From an uncultured Varibaculum sp. (lineage in GTDB: Bacteria > Actinomycetota > Actinomycetes > Actinomycetales > Actinomycetaceae), in NCBI GenBank assembly GCA_947255165.1, contig CAMYFZ010000001.1, positions 1-64,000 on the forward strand: 64,000 nucleotides of DNA, in the 5' to 3' direction. Below, piece by piece: positions 52,255-61,502 of this stretch. The position numbers and the translations under genes were made by a program. The notes beneath the pieces are model-generated. The model was given only the letters and a program-made list of their open reading frames with translations, did no database searches and had not been told where the DNA came from. The stretch's first letter is position 1. Each line of letters begins with the position of its first letter.

Positions 52255-54171
52255 GTGACTAACTGGTTCAATCAGAAGCAAGAAACCAACGTGGAAAAGG
52301 AAATTACCTTCCCACCAGGAACGATTGCGGTGGCCGGGAAAACTCCCGGCACCTTGACAGAGTTTTCCATGCCGGCGACCAAGATACGCGCCGAACACGA
52401 CAATGTTGTCTCCCTGTTTCGCCGTCGCGTGACTCAAGATCCCACGCAGACGGTTATTGAGCAAAAAACGATGCTCGGGGAACAGTGGCGCAAAGTTTCT
52501 GCCGGAGAGTTCTGGGATGAAATCAGTTCGGTAGCGCGGGGACTACTCGGTATCGGCTTAAAGCCCGGCGACCGCTTAGCCTTGCATGGTCCTACTTCCT
52601 ATGAGTGGACACTGATTGATATGGCAGCGCTAGCAATCGGGATCGTTACCGTCCCGATTTATGAAACGGATTCTGCCGCGCAAATCGAATGGATCTTGCA
52701 GGACTCCGATATTCGCTACGCAATCGCTGCTAACCAGTCGGCTCAGGAGCTAATCCAGGCAGTAGCGGCACGAGCAGACCGCAAATGCCGCATATATTCC
52801 CTGGCTGCCGGGGATCTACTGACTATTATTGAGGCGGGACGCCAGATTGCACCGGCAGTGATTGACTCCTATAACGCCCAGATCACCGGCGACACTATTG
52901 CCACCATTATTTACACTTCCGGAACGACCGGCCGCCCTAAAGGCACGATTATCACTCAGCGGAATGCTACGGCCTTGCTACCGAATCTTCTGGACTATTT
53001 GGCGGAGATCGGGTTGCAGAAAACCACCCGTTGCCTGCTATTCCTACCGGTAGCGCACGCCCTTGCCCGCTTAGTTTCCTGGGGAGCGTTAGTCGGGCCG
53101 GGGGTACTAGGCCTAGTGCCGGACACCAAGAACCTGCTGGCAGATTTAGCTGCTTTTAAGCCCTCCTATCTGCTGGCCGTCCCCCGCGTCCTGGAAAAAA
53201 TCTACAATGCCGCCGATGCCTCGGCGGGAACCGGGATAAAACTGCGTTTATTCCGCCTGGCTGCAAAATCTGCGATTGACTATTCCAAAGCCTTAGACAC
53301 TCCTGAAGGGCCATCACGAGCCTTGAAGGTACGTCGGCAAGTCTTTTACCAACTGGTGTTGTCCCGGTTGACCAGCCTTTTGGGAGGAAACGCCAAATAT
53401 ATTATTTCTGGGGGCGGTCCCCTTTCAGTACGTCTTGGTCATTTCTTCCGCGGTATTGGCGTCACGGTTTGCGAAGGCTACGGTTTGACCGAAACTTTAG
53501 GCCCGGCTACCGTGAATGTACCTGACCGCGCCAAGATCGGTTCGGTGGGGCAGCCAGTGCCTGGGATTGCTGTACGCGTCTCTGAGCAGGGTGAAGTACA
53601 GTTCCAGGGCGATCCCATGTCCCCGGGATACCTGAATCTAAAGGAAGAATCCGCTGGGCTTTATACCGAGGACGGTTGGCTACGTACTGAAGATAAAGGC
53701 TGGATTGATTCCGAAGGTTTCGTACATATCACCGGTCGCATGAAAGAAATTATTGTTACTGCCGGTGGCAAGAATGTTTCTCCAGAAATTCTCGAGGACG
53801 GTCTGCGTGGACACCCCCTCATATCAAATGTGGTGGTAGTTGGGGATCGTCGTCCTTTCATTGCCGCGTTGGTAACTCTGGACGCCGAGATGCTTCCGGG
53901 CTGGCTGCGGAACCACAACTTGCCGCCTATGGATATTTCCGGCGCTGCCCGCCACCCCGCGGTCTTAAAGGCTTTGGAGCGAGCAGTGGCGCGCGCTAAT
54001 CAAAAGGTTTCCCGCGCCGAATCTATCCGTAAAATCCGGGTATTAACCATCGATTTCTCTTTAGAAAACGGCACCATGACCCCCTCGCTAAAGGTAAAAC
54101 GTTCGGTAGTGCTAAAGCGTTTTGAAAACGAAATTAACGCTATCTACGGCGGCCCTCTAGAAGAGGAATAA
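52255..54171 (+). CDS. Long-chain acyl-CoA synthetase (FadD15-like) 2
   Basis: The 638-residue protein has the AMP-binding signature IIYTSGTTGRPKGTIITQRN near residue 218, GYGLTETLGPA near 405, WLRTEDKGWID near 478 (TED in place of TGD) and NGTMTPSLKVKR near 610. It shares long stretches with copy 1, for example VLEKIYNAADA and GIKLRLFRLAAKSA. The GTG start follows valS by 20 bases with AAGGTAGG upstream, so it is probably read from the valS promoter. Physiological substrate is unknown. Confidence 0.9.
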   Translation: MTNWFNQKQETNVEKEITFPPGTIAVAGKTPGTLTEFSMPATKIRAEHDNVVSLFRRRVTQDPTQTVIEQKTMLGEQWRKVSAGEFWDEISSVARGLLGIGLKPGDRLALHGPTSYEWTLIDMAALAIGIVTVPIYETDSAAQIEWILQDSDIRYAIAANQSAQELIQAVAARADRKCRIYSLAAGDLLTIIEAGRQIAPAVIDSYNAQITGDTIATIIYTSGTTGRPKGTIITQRNATALLPNLLDYLAEIGLQKTTRCLLFLPVAHALARLVSWGALVGPGVLGLVPDTKNLLADLAAFKPSYLLAVPRVLEKIYNAADASAGTGIKLRLFRLAAKSAIDYSKALDTPEGPSRALKVRRQVFYQLVLSRLTSLLGGNAKYIISGGGPLSVRLGHFFRGIGVTVCEGYGLTETLGPATVNVPDRAKIGSVGQPVPGIAVRVSEQGEVQFQGDPMSPGYLNLKEESAGLYTEDGWLRTEDKGWIDSEGFVHITGRMKEIIVTAGGKNVSPEILEDGLRGHPLISNVVVVGDRRPFIAALVTLDAEMLPGWLRNHNLPPMDISGAARHPAVLKALERAVARANQKVSRAESIRKIRVLTIDFSLENGTMTPSLKVKRSVVLKRFENEINAIYGGPLEEE

Positions 54172-54180
54172 GTAGTTAGG

Positions 54181-54205
54181 CGGGTCCCCACCCGGCGAAT
54201 TTTTT
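54181..54205 (+). terminator. Terminator after second acyl-CoA synthetase
   Basis: CGGGT-CCCC-ACCCG (54181-54194) is a compact GC hairpin followed by GCGAA and six Ts (54200-54205), 10 bases after the stop codon and between convergent genes. Confidence 0.6.
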
Positions 54206-54225
54206 ATAGCCACTCTTAAGCGCGG

Positions 54226-54549
54226 TTAGCTCCGCTGTTGTTCCGCGATATCGATATGGTGGCGGATAACTTCCTCTACGATGAAGTTCAAGAACTTTTC
54301 CGCAAACACCGGGTCCAGTCCCGCCTCTTCCGCCAAAGCTCGCAGCCTGGCCACCTGTTGCTGTTCCCTACCCTTATCCTCCGGGTTAAGACCGAGATTC
54401 GCTTTTAGGTACCCAACCTTTTTGGTGCATTTGAAACGTTCCGCCAAAATATGGATTAGCGCCGCATCGATATTATCGATAGTGGCGCGTGCCTGTGCTA
54501 ACTCTGGCGGAATAGAACCACTGTTTGCTGGGCGCTGCTCTTTAGTCAT
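54226..54549 (-). CDS. Chorismate mutase, AroQ type
   Basis: Chorismate mutase turns chorismate into prephenate for Phe/Tyr. The 107-residue all-helical protein has ARATIDNIDAALIHILAERFKCTKKVGYLKA near residues 19-50 (conserved Arg and Lys) and EKFLNFIVEEVIRHH near 83. This is the stand-alone actinobacterial form that may need DAHP synthase for full activity, as in mycobacteria. It sits downstream of clpX on the same strand, away from the other aro genes. Confidence 0.92.
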   Translation of the reverse strand: MTKEQRPANSGSIPPELAQARATIDNIDAALIHILAERFKCTKKVGYLKANLGLNPEDKGREQQQVARLRALAEEAGLDPVFAEKFLNFIVEEVIRHHIDIAEQQRS

Positions 54550-54596
54550 GTTTTCAGAATAAAGGAGGGCGCGGGCAAGAGCGAGTACTGTCCACG

Positions 54597-55838
54597 CTAG
54601 GCGGTCTTCGAATTGGAAACAGCTTCTAACAAGGTGGGTTTAGCCCCCTGCTTCACGACTTCTTCGGTAATGGTAACTGAGCGCACATCAGGTTGCGAGG
54701 GTACCTCGAACATAGTTTCTTTTAAAACTGCCTCCATAATGGAGGAAAGTGCTCGCGCCCCAGTGCCTCGCTCTTGCGCCATGCGGGCCATCGCGTGAAT
54801 CGCCCCATCGGTAAAATGCAAGTCAATCCCATCTAGTTCAAATAGCGAACAATACTGGGTAACCAGAGAATTTTCGGGCTCTACTAGTACTCGCACCAAA
54901 TCTGCCTCGGTAAGTTCTTTTACCGAAGTTAAGACTGGTAAACGCCCAATAAATTCGGGGATGAGCCCGAAACGATGTAGATCATCGGCACTGACCTGGG
55001 CATACAGGTCACCGTGTTCAGCAGCAGATTTCAAGGAGGAGCCAAACCCGGTAGAATGTTGGCCCAGCCGAGACTTAACGATCTCATCAATCCCGGCAAA
55101 AGCACCCGCCGCGATAAACAGAATCGAATTGGTGTCAATCTCTAGATACTCTTGATGCGGATGTTTCCGTCCCCCTTGCGGAGGTACCGACGCGACCGTG
55201 CCCTCAATAATTTTTAGGAGCGCCTGCTGGACGCCTTCCCCCGACACGTCTCGGGTGATCGAGGCATTCTCGGCTTTGCGGGAAATTTTATCGATCTCAT
55301 CGATATAAATAATCCCGCGTTCTGCCCGTTTAATATCTCCGTCAGCAGCGTTTATCAGCTTGAGCAGGATGTTTTCGACGTCCTCGCCCACGTACCCAGC
55401 TTCGGTTAATGCAGTGGCATCCACGATGGCAAACGGGACGTTGAGTAGTTTCGCTAAGGACCGCGCCAAATGAGTTTTACCGCAGCCGGTGGGACCTAGC
55501 AGCAAGATATTCGACTTGGTCAGAGACATATCGATGTTCTGACCGCGCTCTTTTGCCTGTACCCGTTTGTAATGGTTATAAACCGCTACTGAAAGTGCGC
55601 GTTTGGCCTGTTCTTGGCCGATAACGTAGTGATTGAGGAAGTCAAATATTTCTTTTGGCTTCGGTAGGGGTTTAGCTTTAGAACGTGAATGCTTCGCGCT
55701 GTCCTCTTCCATAATCTCGTTACAGAGATCAACGCACTCATTACAGATATAGACCGCGGGCCCGGCAATAAGCTTGCGCACCTGCCGTTGGGTCTTTCCA
55801 CAAAACGAGCACTTTAACAGCTCGGCCTCGTCCTCCAC
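54597..55838 (-). CDS. clpX: ATP-dependent protease ATPase subunit ClpX
   Basis: The 413-residue unfoldase feeds substrates to ClpP. It has the N-terminal zinc domain [10 protein letters not shown]...CNECVDLC (residues about 10-38), Walker [12 protein letters not shown] near 113, Walker [11 protein letters not shown] near 175, the pore loop GYVGEDVE near 147 and the ClpP-binding LGF-type loop (GFGSSLKS region near 261) in recognisable form. The start is GTG with AGGAGG upstream. It lies 84 bases downstream of clpP2. Confidence 0.97.
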   Translation of the reverse strand: MEDEAELLKCSFCGKTQRQVRKLIAGPAVYICNECVDLCNEIMEEDSAKHSRSKAKPLPKPKEIFDFLNHYVIGQEQAKRALSVAVYNHYKRVQAKERGQNIDMSLTKSNILLLGPTGCGKTHLARSLAKLLNVPFAIVDATALTEAGYVGEDVENILLKLINAADGDIKRAERGIIYIDEIDKISRKAENASITRDVSGEGVQQALLKIIEGTVASVPPQGGRKHPHQEYLEIDTNSILFIAAGAFAGIDEIVKSRLGQHSTGFGSSLKSAAEHGDLYAQVSADDLHRFGLIPEFIGRLPVLTSVKELTEADLVRVLVEPENSLVTQYCSLFELDGIDLHFTDGAIHAMARMAQERGTGARALSSIMEAVLKETMFEVPSQPDVRSVTITEEVVKQGAKPTLLEAVSNSKTA

Positions 55839-55922
55839 CCAGTTCCTCCTAAATCAAACCTGCATCTCTTAGCCTAAACGTATTTTTGCAGCTTGGCAGC
55901 GCCAACACGCTTACTAAGGGTG

Positions 55923-56588
55923 CTAGGGTTTTAGCGGGCTTTTACGGGACTCCAAAACCTGGTCAATCAGGCCGTATTCTTTAGCTGCCGGGGCCGTCAG
56001 GATCTTATCGCGCTCGATATCCTTCCGCACCTGCTCGGCGGTCTGTCCCGAATGCTTGGCGATAGTATCTTCCAGCCAAGTACGCATCCGATCGATCTCT
56101 TCCGCAATAATTTCAATGTCGGTAGCCTGCCCTTGCGAACCCTGCATTGACGGCTGGTGAATCACAATCCGGGCATTGGGCAAAGCCAAACGGCTTCCGG
56201 CAGAGCCTCCGGCTAGCAGCACTGCCGCCGCCGAAGCCGCCTGCCCCAAACAAACCGTCTGGATCTGCGGCTTAACATACTGCATAGTGTCGTAGATAGC
56301 AGTCATAGCGGTAAAGGAACCACCGGGAGAGTTAATATACATGGTGATTAGAGAATCGGGATCTTGCGATTCCAATACCAGTAGCTGCGCCATCACATCA
56401 TCGGCAGAAGAATCATCTACCTGCACCCCCAGGAAAATGATGCGCTCATCAAAGAGTTTGGTATAGGGGTTTTGACGCTTGAAACCGTAGGAGGTACGTT
56501 CTTCAAACTCGGGAAGCACGTAGCGGTCAATCGGCATATTTGCAGCTAGACGCGGGGCGCCCGCCGGATATAAAGGTGAAAAAGCCAT
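55923..56588 (-). CDS. clpP2: ATP-dependent Clp protease subunit ClpP2
   Basis: The 221-residue serine peptidase subunit has the catalytic Ser in [11 protein letters not shown] near residue 110 and His in [10 protein letters not shown] near 135, with the Asp near 186. A longer N-terminus ([18 protein letters not shown]) precedes the conserved [13 protein letters not shown]. It starts 3 bases after clpP1, so the two are made together and should form the mixed ClpP1P2 particle typical of actinobacteria. Confidence 0.95.
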   Translation of the reverse strand: MAFSPLYPAGAPRLAANMPIDRYVLPEFEERTSYGFKRQNPYTKLFDERIIFLGVQVDDSSADDVMAQLLVLESQDPDSLITMYINSPGGSFTAMTAIYDTMQYVKPQIQTVCLGQAASAAAVLLAGGSAGSRLALPNARIVIHQPSMQGSQGQATDIEIIAEEIDRMRTWLEDTIAKHSGQTAEQVRKDIERDKILTAPAAKEYGLIDQVLESRKSPLKP

Positions 56589-56591
56589 TGT

Positions 56592-57209
56592 TTACAGTTC
56601 CTTTCCATCAGCGCCGAGGTTGCGAGCCGACTCGATAACATGGTCGATAAAACCGTATTCGAGCGCCTCTTGAGCCGTGAACCAATGGTCACGTTCCGAA
56701 TCTTCTCGGATTCTTTCGACTGATTTGCCGGTACGTTGCGCGTTTATTTCTGCCAGTTCCTGCTTCATCTGCAAAATCAAGTTGGCATTAATCCGAATAT
56801 CAGAGGCAGTACCCCCCACTCCCCCCGAGGGTTGGTGCATCAAAATGCGGGCATGAGGGGTCGCGTAGCGCTTACCGGGAGTACCGGCAGTAAGGAGCAG
56901 CTGTCCCATTGAGGCTGCCATGCCCAGCGCCACGGTTACTACCTCGGGTTGGATATATTGCATGGTGTCGTAGATAGCCATGCCGGCAGTTACTGAGCCA
57001 CCCGGCGAGTTGATATAGAGGAAAATCGGCTTTTCCGGGTCTTGCGCCGCCAGCAACATCATCTGGGCGCAAATCTGGTTGGCGTTTTCCTCCGCAACTT
57101 CTGACCCCAACCAAATAATCCGTTCTTTTAACAGCTTATTGAAAACATGGTCACCTAAAGCTAGGGAGCTAGGCTGGTCTCCCTCATTTCTTACTGGCGC
57201 AGTTTGCAC
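56592..57209 (-). CDS. clpP1: ATP-dependent Clp protease subunit ClpP1
   Basis: The 205-residue subunit has Ser in [11 protein letters not shown] near residue 97, His in [12 protein letters not shown] near 122 and Asp in the RDHWF region near 171. It opens [14 protein letters not shown]. The GTG start has AAGGAA about 8 bases upstream. It is first in the clpP1-clpP2-clpX series downstream of tig. Confidence 0.95.
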   Translation of the reverse strand: MQTAPVRNEGDQPSSLALGDHVFNKLLKERIIWLGSEVAEENANQICAQMMLLAAQDPEKPIFLYINSPGGSVTAGMAIYDTMQYIQPEVVTVALGMAASMGQLLLTAGTPGKRYATPHARILMHQPSGGVGGTASDIRINANLILQMKQELAEINAQRTGKSVERIREDSERDHWFTAQEALEYGFIDHVIESARNLGADGKEL

Positions 57210-57297
57210 AGGTTTTTCCTTATCTATGGGACTAAAAATACTTCTCTATCAAACTACCGTCTTTAGGGACGGTTTTCTTCCTATACATGCCCATTTA

Positions 57298-57308
57298 CGC
57301 TTTTAGCG
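57298..57308 (-). promoter_or_regulatory. Candidate ClgR-type operator upstream of clpP1
   Basis: On the minus strand the sequence reads CGCTAAAAGCG, fitting the core CGC-N5-GCG of ClgR sites as I recall them (CGCYNANRGCG) 89 bases before clpP1. ClgR activates clpP genes in several actinobacteria. The outer consensus bases do not match, and clgR itself is not in the window. Confidence 0.45.
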
Positions 57309-57360
57309 CAGGACAATCTGATGCTTGATCCATCTTCATCAAGAGTATCTGTGGTAAATG

Positions 57361-57398
57361 CTGGTGGGGCAAAAAGCTTCCGCTTCCTGCCCCACCAG
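57361..57398 (-). terminator. Hairpin between tig and clpP1
   Basis: CTGGTGGGGC (57361-57370) and GCCCCACCAG (57389-57398) pair perfectly, with a smaller AAGC/GCTT pairing inside the loop, 32 bases after the tig stop. No U-tract follows on the minus strand. It probably separates tig from the clpP transcript. Confidence 0.7.
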
Positions 57399-57429
57399 AT
57401 CTAAAAGGTTAACTGATCCCTAAAGAGAA

Positions 57430-58788
57430 CTAGTTCTCTTGGTCCTGATTTTCTTCTGCACTCGCTTCATTTTCAGCGGTGTCAGAGGCCTCGGCCGCAG
57501 CCTTGGCCGCCGCTTCGGCACGAGCCTCCGCCGGGTCCTTAGTGAACTCCGAAAGGTCAATTTCGGTGCCGTCTTCGTCCTTAACAGTTACTTCCCGTAG
57601 TGCCGACACCAAGGCGCGGTTACGGCGCAGATCTTGTCCCATCGCAGCCACCTGGTTCTGGTCCTGCAGCATCTGCATCGGATCAACCCCATACATCTGG
57701 GCAATCTCGAAGATGGACTGGTAAAGCTCATTGGGGTCAATCTCGACCTCACGCTCATTAGCGATCCGGTCTCCCAGAATTTGCTGCTTGGCTTGCTTCG
57801 TTACCGACTCGGCGATTTCATCGCGGTCAGCGTCTTCTTTACCTTCGGCTAGGCGATCAACCTCGCCGTCAACAAAGCGCTGCGGCAGCGGGAAATCCGT
57901 GTTTTCTACCAGGTAGTCTTGTAGTTTCTCCCGGGCTTCGAGCGCCTGCTGCTGGCGACGCATCTTCTCAACATTGCCCCGCAAGTCGCTACGGAGCTCT
58001 CCAATCGTGTCGAATTCGGAAGCCATCTGGGCAAAATCATCATCGGCCTCGGGCAGTTCCCGCTCTTTAACTTTATGGAGGGTTAAGGTCACATCAGCTT
58101 CTTCGCCTTCGTGGTCTCCGCCCTTCAAGGTGGATTTAAACTCGGTAGTTTCTTCTGCGCTCATTCCGGTCAGGGCTTCATCCATCCCGGCGAGCATAGA
58201 CTGGGAACCAATCTGGTAGGAAACCCCGGAAACTGAGTCGATTTCCTCGTCTCCAATCTTGGCAACCATATCAATAGAGGTGAAGTCCCCGTCTTGAGCG
58301 GGTCGCTCTACGGTCTTCAGGGAAGCGAAACGGTCACGCAGCTGGTCGAGTTCTTTTTCGACGTCCTCGTCACTTACTTCCAGCTTCGCTACCTCTAAAG
58401 TAACGTCATCCAGGGAGGGCAGCTCAAAATCGGGGACAATATCAACTTCCGCCGTGAACTTAAGATCCCCACCGGGTTTGCCCTCAACTGCGGGAGTTTC
58501 TACCACCTCAACCTCGGGCTGGCCCAGGGGAGTTAGCTCCGCTTCGTTTAACGCCCGGCCGTAAAAGTCCCCCAGACGCTCATTTATGGCCTGTTCGAGT
58601 ACGTAGCCACGTCCGATCCGCTGGTCAATAATCTGATTCGGGATATGTCCAGGGCGGAATCCTGGAACAGCAACCTGTTTACCTAGTTGCTTATATACCT
58701 TATCGATCTCGGGTTTGAGATCTTCGTAGGGTACCTGAACGGTTAGTTTCGCCCTGGTTTCTTCCAGCTTTTCCACGTCTGTTTTCAC
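57430..58788 (-). CDS. tig: Trigger factor
   Basis: Ribosome-bound chaperone with prolyl isomerase activity. The 452-residue protein has the N-terminal ribosome-binding GFRPGHIP near residue 42, an FKBP-like domain (about 160-240: QDGDFTSIDMVAKIGDEE) and a C-terminal chaperone region, ending in an acidic Ala/Glu-rich tail. I use GTG at 58788, with GGGAG 7 bases upstream; the frame is open for 96 more bases without homology. Confidence 0.95.
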   Translation of the reverse strand: MKTDVEKLEETRAKLTVQVPYEDLKPEIDKVYKQLGKQVAVPGFRPGHIPNQIIDQRIGRGYVLEQAINERLGDFYGRALNEAELTPLGQPEVEVVETPAVEGKPGGDLKFTAEVDIVPDFELPSLDDVTLEVAKLEVSDEDVEKELDQLRDRFASLKTVERPAQDGDFTSIDMVAKIGDEEIDSVSGVSYQIGSQSMLAGMDEALTGMSAEETTEFKSTLKGGDHEGEEADVTLTLHKVKERELPEADDDFAQMASEFDTIGELRSDLRGNVEKMRRQQQALEAREKLQDYLVENTDFPLPQRFVDGEVDRLAEGKEDADRDEIAESVTKQAKQQILGDRIANEREVEIDPNELYQSIFEIAQMYGVDPMQMLQDQNQVAAMGQDLRRNRALVSALREVTVKDEDGTEIDLSEFTKDPAEARAEAAAKAAAEASDTAENEASAEENQDQEN

Positions 58789-58993
58789 AAATACGCTCCC
58801 GCGGTTTGTATTCGGGGGGTTGCCTGTATACGGCAGATTTCCCCTTTTCGGATAAATTGCAACGCTGATAATCTTAGGGCACAACGCGTTATTCTGGAAA
58901 TGAGAGCGCTCCAGATGTGAGCTAGCGTACCGAAAAGATTAAGCTCCGCCTCTGCTAAGCGATTTTTACTACCTAAACCCAGTGAGGATGGTT

Positions 58994-60307
58994 TTAGCTA
59001 TTTAGCGGTTTCACCTGGGCAGTAGAATCAGCGGTAGGGGGCGTCTTTAGCTCCGTAGCCTGATTCTCGGTGACTTTACGCAGATTATCCAAATAGCGAG
59101 CGGCCGTAGCTTTACTCAAGGTCGTGCCAGCTCCCTCGGAAGTCTCGTAAAGGTATCCCGGAACTACCTGCAAAGTAGCCCGATCCATAATCAGGGGCAC
59201 CCAACCTGCAGCCGAAACGTAGGGTTTACCGCTCGCCGGTAAAGTAATGGTGGGAAAAGCGATCTGGCCGGCCTGGGTACCGGCACCCTGCCCGGGATTC
59301 ATCGCCGAAAGCAAGTTGCCTACTCCGTAGTAAACCCACATTCCTTTACCATCTACCCCACCTGGGAATTTTCGAATTGGTTGCGGAACGTGCACATGAT
59401 GCCCCAGGTAGAGATCAACTTGCCCCGAATCAGCTAGAGTCTTGGCGATCCGTTCTTGCTCGGCAGAGGGAGGTGAGCTATATTCCACCCCCGAATGGAT
59501 AGAGGCAACTACAAAGTCAGCGCCATCTGCGCGCGCCTGCTTGGCTATATCCACAATAATTTTGCCATCGGTAGTGAGGTTGACCAGCCAGGGATTTTGC
59601 TTATAGACGGGGATTTCTCCCTGATTCAAGCCATAGGCGGCAGAAATTTGAGCTAACTTAAACGAGCGTCCCTCTTTAGTTATCTCGTACATTTGGTAAC
59701 GGCGCGCATCAGCACTTTCAGCGGATCCGGTTGCCCCCAGACCGGCGGCACGAAGCGTCTGAATGGTATGCGCGACCCCATCGCGCCCTTGATCTAAAGT
59801 GTGGTTAGAGGCGGTAGAACACCCGTCATATCCCAGTTCTTTAGTATCTTTCGCCCAACCGATTGGCGCTTTAAACACGGGATATCCCTGGGAATCTTTA
59901 TCAGATTTTCCGAAAGGAATTTCTTGATGGCACAGAGCAATATCAGCTCCCGCAATCCAGGGGCGAATCTTTTCAATCAGTGGTGCGTAATGACTGCCGT
60001 TCCCGTGCTTCCAGCTATTCTCTACCACAGGTCCATGTGCCAGCACATCCCCCGTCGCTGCCAGAGTTATTTGTACTTCTTTCGGCGGAGGCGGAGTCGT
60101 GGGGCTCGGAGATTTTACCGTAACCTTAGAAGCACTGGTAGCTTTCGGTTGGTTAACTTTGCCCGCTTGATACATGGAGTATCCGAAGACTCCCCCCACC
60201 GCAATCAGTGCGATCAGAGTAAAGGCACCTAAGGCTGCTAGAACTTTCCTCCAAGAAAATTTAGAGCGCCGGCGGTGAGAAGGACTGGTTTCATTTTCAC
60301 GGGTCAT
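58994..60307 (-). CDS. CapA-family membrane-anchored metallophosphatase-like protein
   Basis: The 437-residue protein has a short basic cytoplasmic end, one membrane helix (about residues 22-46), a Pro/Thr linker (SPSPTTPPPPKE) and an extracellular CapA domain with TGDVLAHGPV near 80, ADIALCHQEIPFG near 115, ASNHTLDQGRDG near 155, SIHSGVEY near 265 and LGHHVHVPQP near 300. CapA proteins are linked to poly-gamma-glutamate capsules, but no capBC synthase gene is nearby, so the substrate is open. I use ATG 60307, with AAAGG 8 bases upstream. Confidence 0.85.
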   Translation of the reverse strand: MTRENETSPSHRRRSKFSWRKVLAALGAFTLIALIAVGGVFGYSMYQAGKVNQPKATSASKVTVKSPSPTTPPPPKEVQITLAATGDVLAHGPVVENSWKHGNGSHYAPLIEKIRPWIAGADIALCHQEIPFGKSDKDSQGYPVFKAPIGWAKDTKELGYDGCSTASNHTLDQGRDGVAHTIQTLRAAGLGATGSAESADARRYQMYEITKEGRSFKLAQISAAYGLNQGEIPVYKQNPWLVNLTTDGKIIVDIAKQARADGADFVVASIHSGVEYSSPPSAEQERIAKTLADSGQVDLYLGHHVHVPQPIRKFPGGVDGKGMWVYYGVGNLLSAMNPGQGAGTQAGQIAFPTITLPASGKPYVSAAGWVPLIMDRATLQVVPGYLYETSEGAGTTLSKATAARYLDNLRKVTENQATELKTPPTADSTAQVKPLNS

Positions 60308-60349
60308 GGGGAACACCTTTATCTAGAAATCGTTTTATCCGGTTAGAAT

Positions 60350-60598
60350 TTATGAAAATATTCTCGGCAAAAGCCCCAGAACAATCACGCTAATTAGCCA
60401 AATAATGGCGGTCACGATAGTGATCCGATTGAGGTTACGCATGGCAACCCCCGAAGAGCCAGCGCTAGAAGTCAGACCTCCTCCGAACATGTCAGATAGG
60501 CCTCCACCTGAGCCTTTATGCATCAAGATGGTGAGAATCAGGAACAAACTGGATAGCACCAGCACTACTTGCGCGATAATCTCAATTACGGTTTGCAC
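60350..60598 (-). CDS. secG: Preprotein translocase subunit SecG
   Basis: The 82-residue protein has two membrane segments (about residues 3-25 and 58-78) joined by the conserved KGSGGGLSDMFGGG loop and the RNLNRITI stretch. It is part of SecYEG. It lies downstream of tpiA, as usual in actinobacteria, and starts with GTG. Confidence 0.94.
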   Translation of the reverse strand: MQTVIEIIAQVVLVLSSLFLILTILMHKGSGGGLSDMFGGGLTSSAGSSGVAMRNLNRITIVTAIIWLISVIVLGLLPRIFS

Positions 60599-60643
60599 TA
60601 AATTATTCTCCCAGTAATATACGAACAGCCCTAACTATAGCGT

Positions 60644-60677
60644 ATTGGCGGCGGGTCACAGTAGACCCGCCGCCAAT
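60644..60677 (-). terminator. Hairpin between tpiA and secG, 14-bp stem
   Basis: ATTGGCGGCGGGTC and its exact complement flank a six-base loop (ACAGTA), 49 bases after the tpiA stop. No U-tract follows on the minus strand. It may end most glycolytic transcripts before secG. Confidence 0.7.
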
Positions 60678-60726
60678 CGTTAGCAACTTCACCGCCTAGC
60701 AGCGAAAAAATCAGTTGCAGAACTCG

Positions 60727-61500
60727 CTAGTCATCGAAACGAGCGATCTTCGAAAATTCTTCAGCTTTCAGGGAGGCTCCCCCAACTAGGGCGCCGTCCA
60801 CATTCGGCTTCGCCATAATCTCGGCTACATTCGCCGATTTTACCGAGCCACCATAGAGAACCCGGATCGACTCGGCTACGTCAGCGGAATACAGCTCCGC
60901 TAGTTTTTCCCGGATGGCTCCGCATACTTCTTCGGCGTCTTCGGGAGTGGCGGTTTCCCCGGTACCGATTGCCCAGATCGGTTCGTAAGCTACCACAGTA
61001 TTAACCGCATCATCAGCGGAAATACCCTGGTAGGCACCTTCAATCTGCTTTACCACATGGGCAACGTGCTGACCGGCTTTACGTATTTCCAGACCTTCAC
61101 CACAGCAAATAATCGGGGTCATGCCTGCTTCCAAGGCCACCTCGGCTTTTTGCCCCACCAGTTCATCAGTCTCGTTATGGTATTCGCGGCGTTCGGAGTG
61201 TCCGACTACCACCCAAGAACAGCCCAGCTTGGTTAGCATGGAGGCGGAGATTTCCCCGGTGTAGGCACCGGATTCGTGCACGGACACGTCCTGTGCCCCG
61301 TAGGTGATCTTCAAGTTGTCAGATTCGACCACAGTTTGCACCGAACGAATATCGGTGAACGGGGGAATCACTACGACATCATTACGGTAGTCGAAGCGGT
61401 GATCTTGCAGATCTAGAGCCAGTTCTTGAACCAGACGAGTTGCCTCCAGGTGGTTCATATTCATTTTCCAGTTGCCAGCTAGCAAGGGAGTACGAGTCAT
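60727..61500 (-). CDS. tpiA: Triosephosphate isomerase
   Basis: The 257-residue TIM barrel interconverts DHAP and G3P. It has GNWKMN near residue 10, the catalytic His in VVGHSERR near 98, Glu in [11 protein letters not shown] near 168 and the phosphate-binding YGGSVK near 215. It starts 2 bases after pgk, so both come from one message. Confidence 0.97.
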   Translation of the reverse strand: MTRTPLLAGNWKMNMNHLEATRLVQELALDLQDHRFDYRNDVVVIPPFTDIRSVQTVVESDNLKITYGAQDVSVHESGAYTGEISASMLTKLGCSWVVVGHSERREYHNETDELVGQKAEVALEAGMTPIICCGEGLEIRKAGQHVAHVVKQIEGAYQGISADDAVNTVVAYEPIWAIGTGETATPEDAEEVCGAIREKLAELYSADVAESIRVLYGGSVKSANVAEIMAKPNVDGALVGGASLKAEEFSKIARFDD

Positions 61501-61502
61501 GA

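Noticed and set aside
58789..58993. Possible tRNA or small RNA upstream of tig
   Set aside because: No cloverleaf arms, TTC-type loop or CCA-like end could be found in this 205-base gap.
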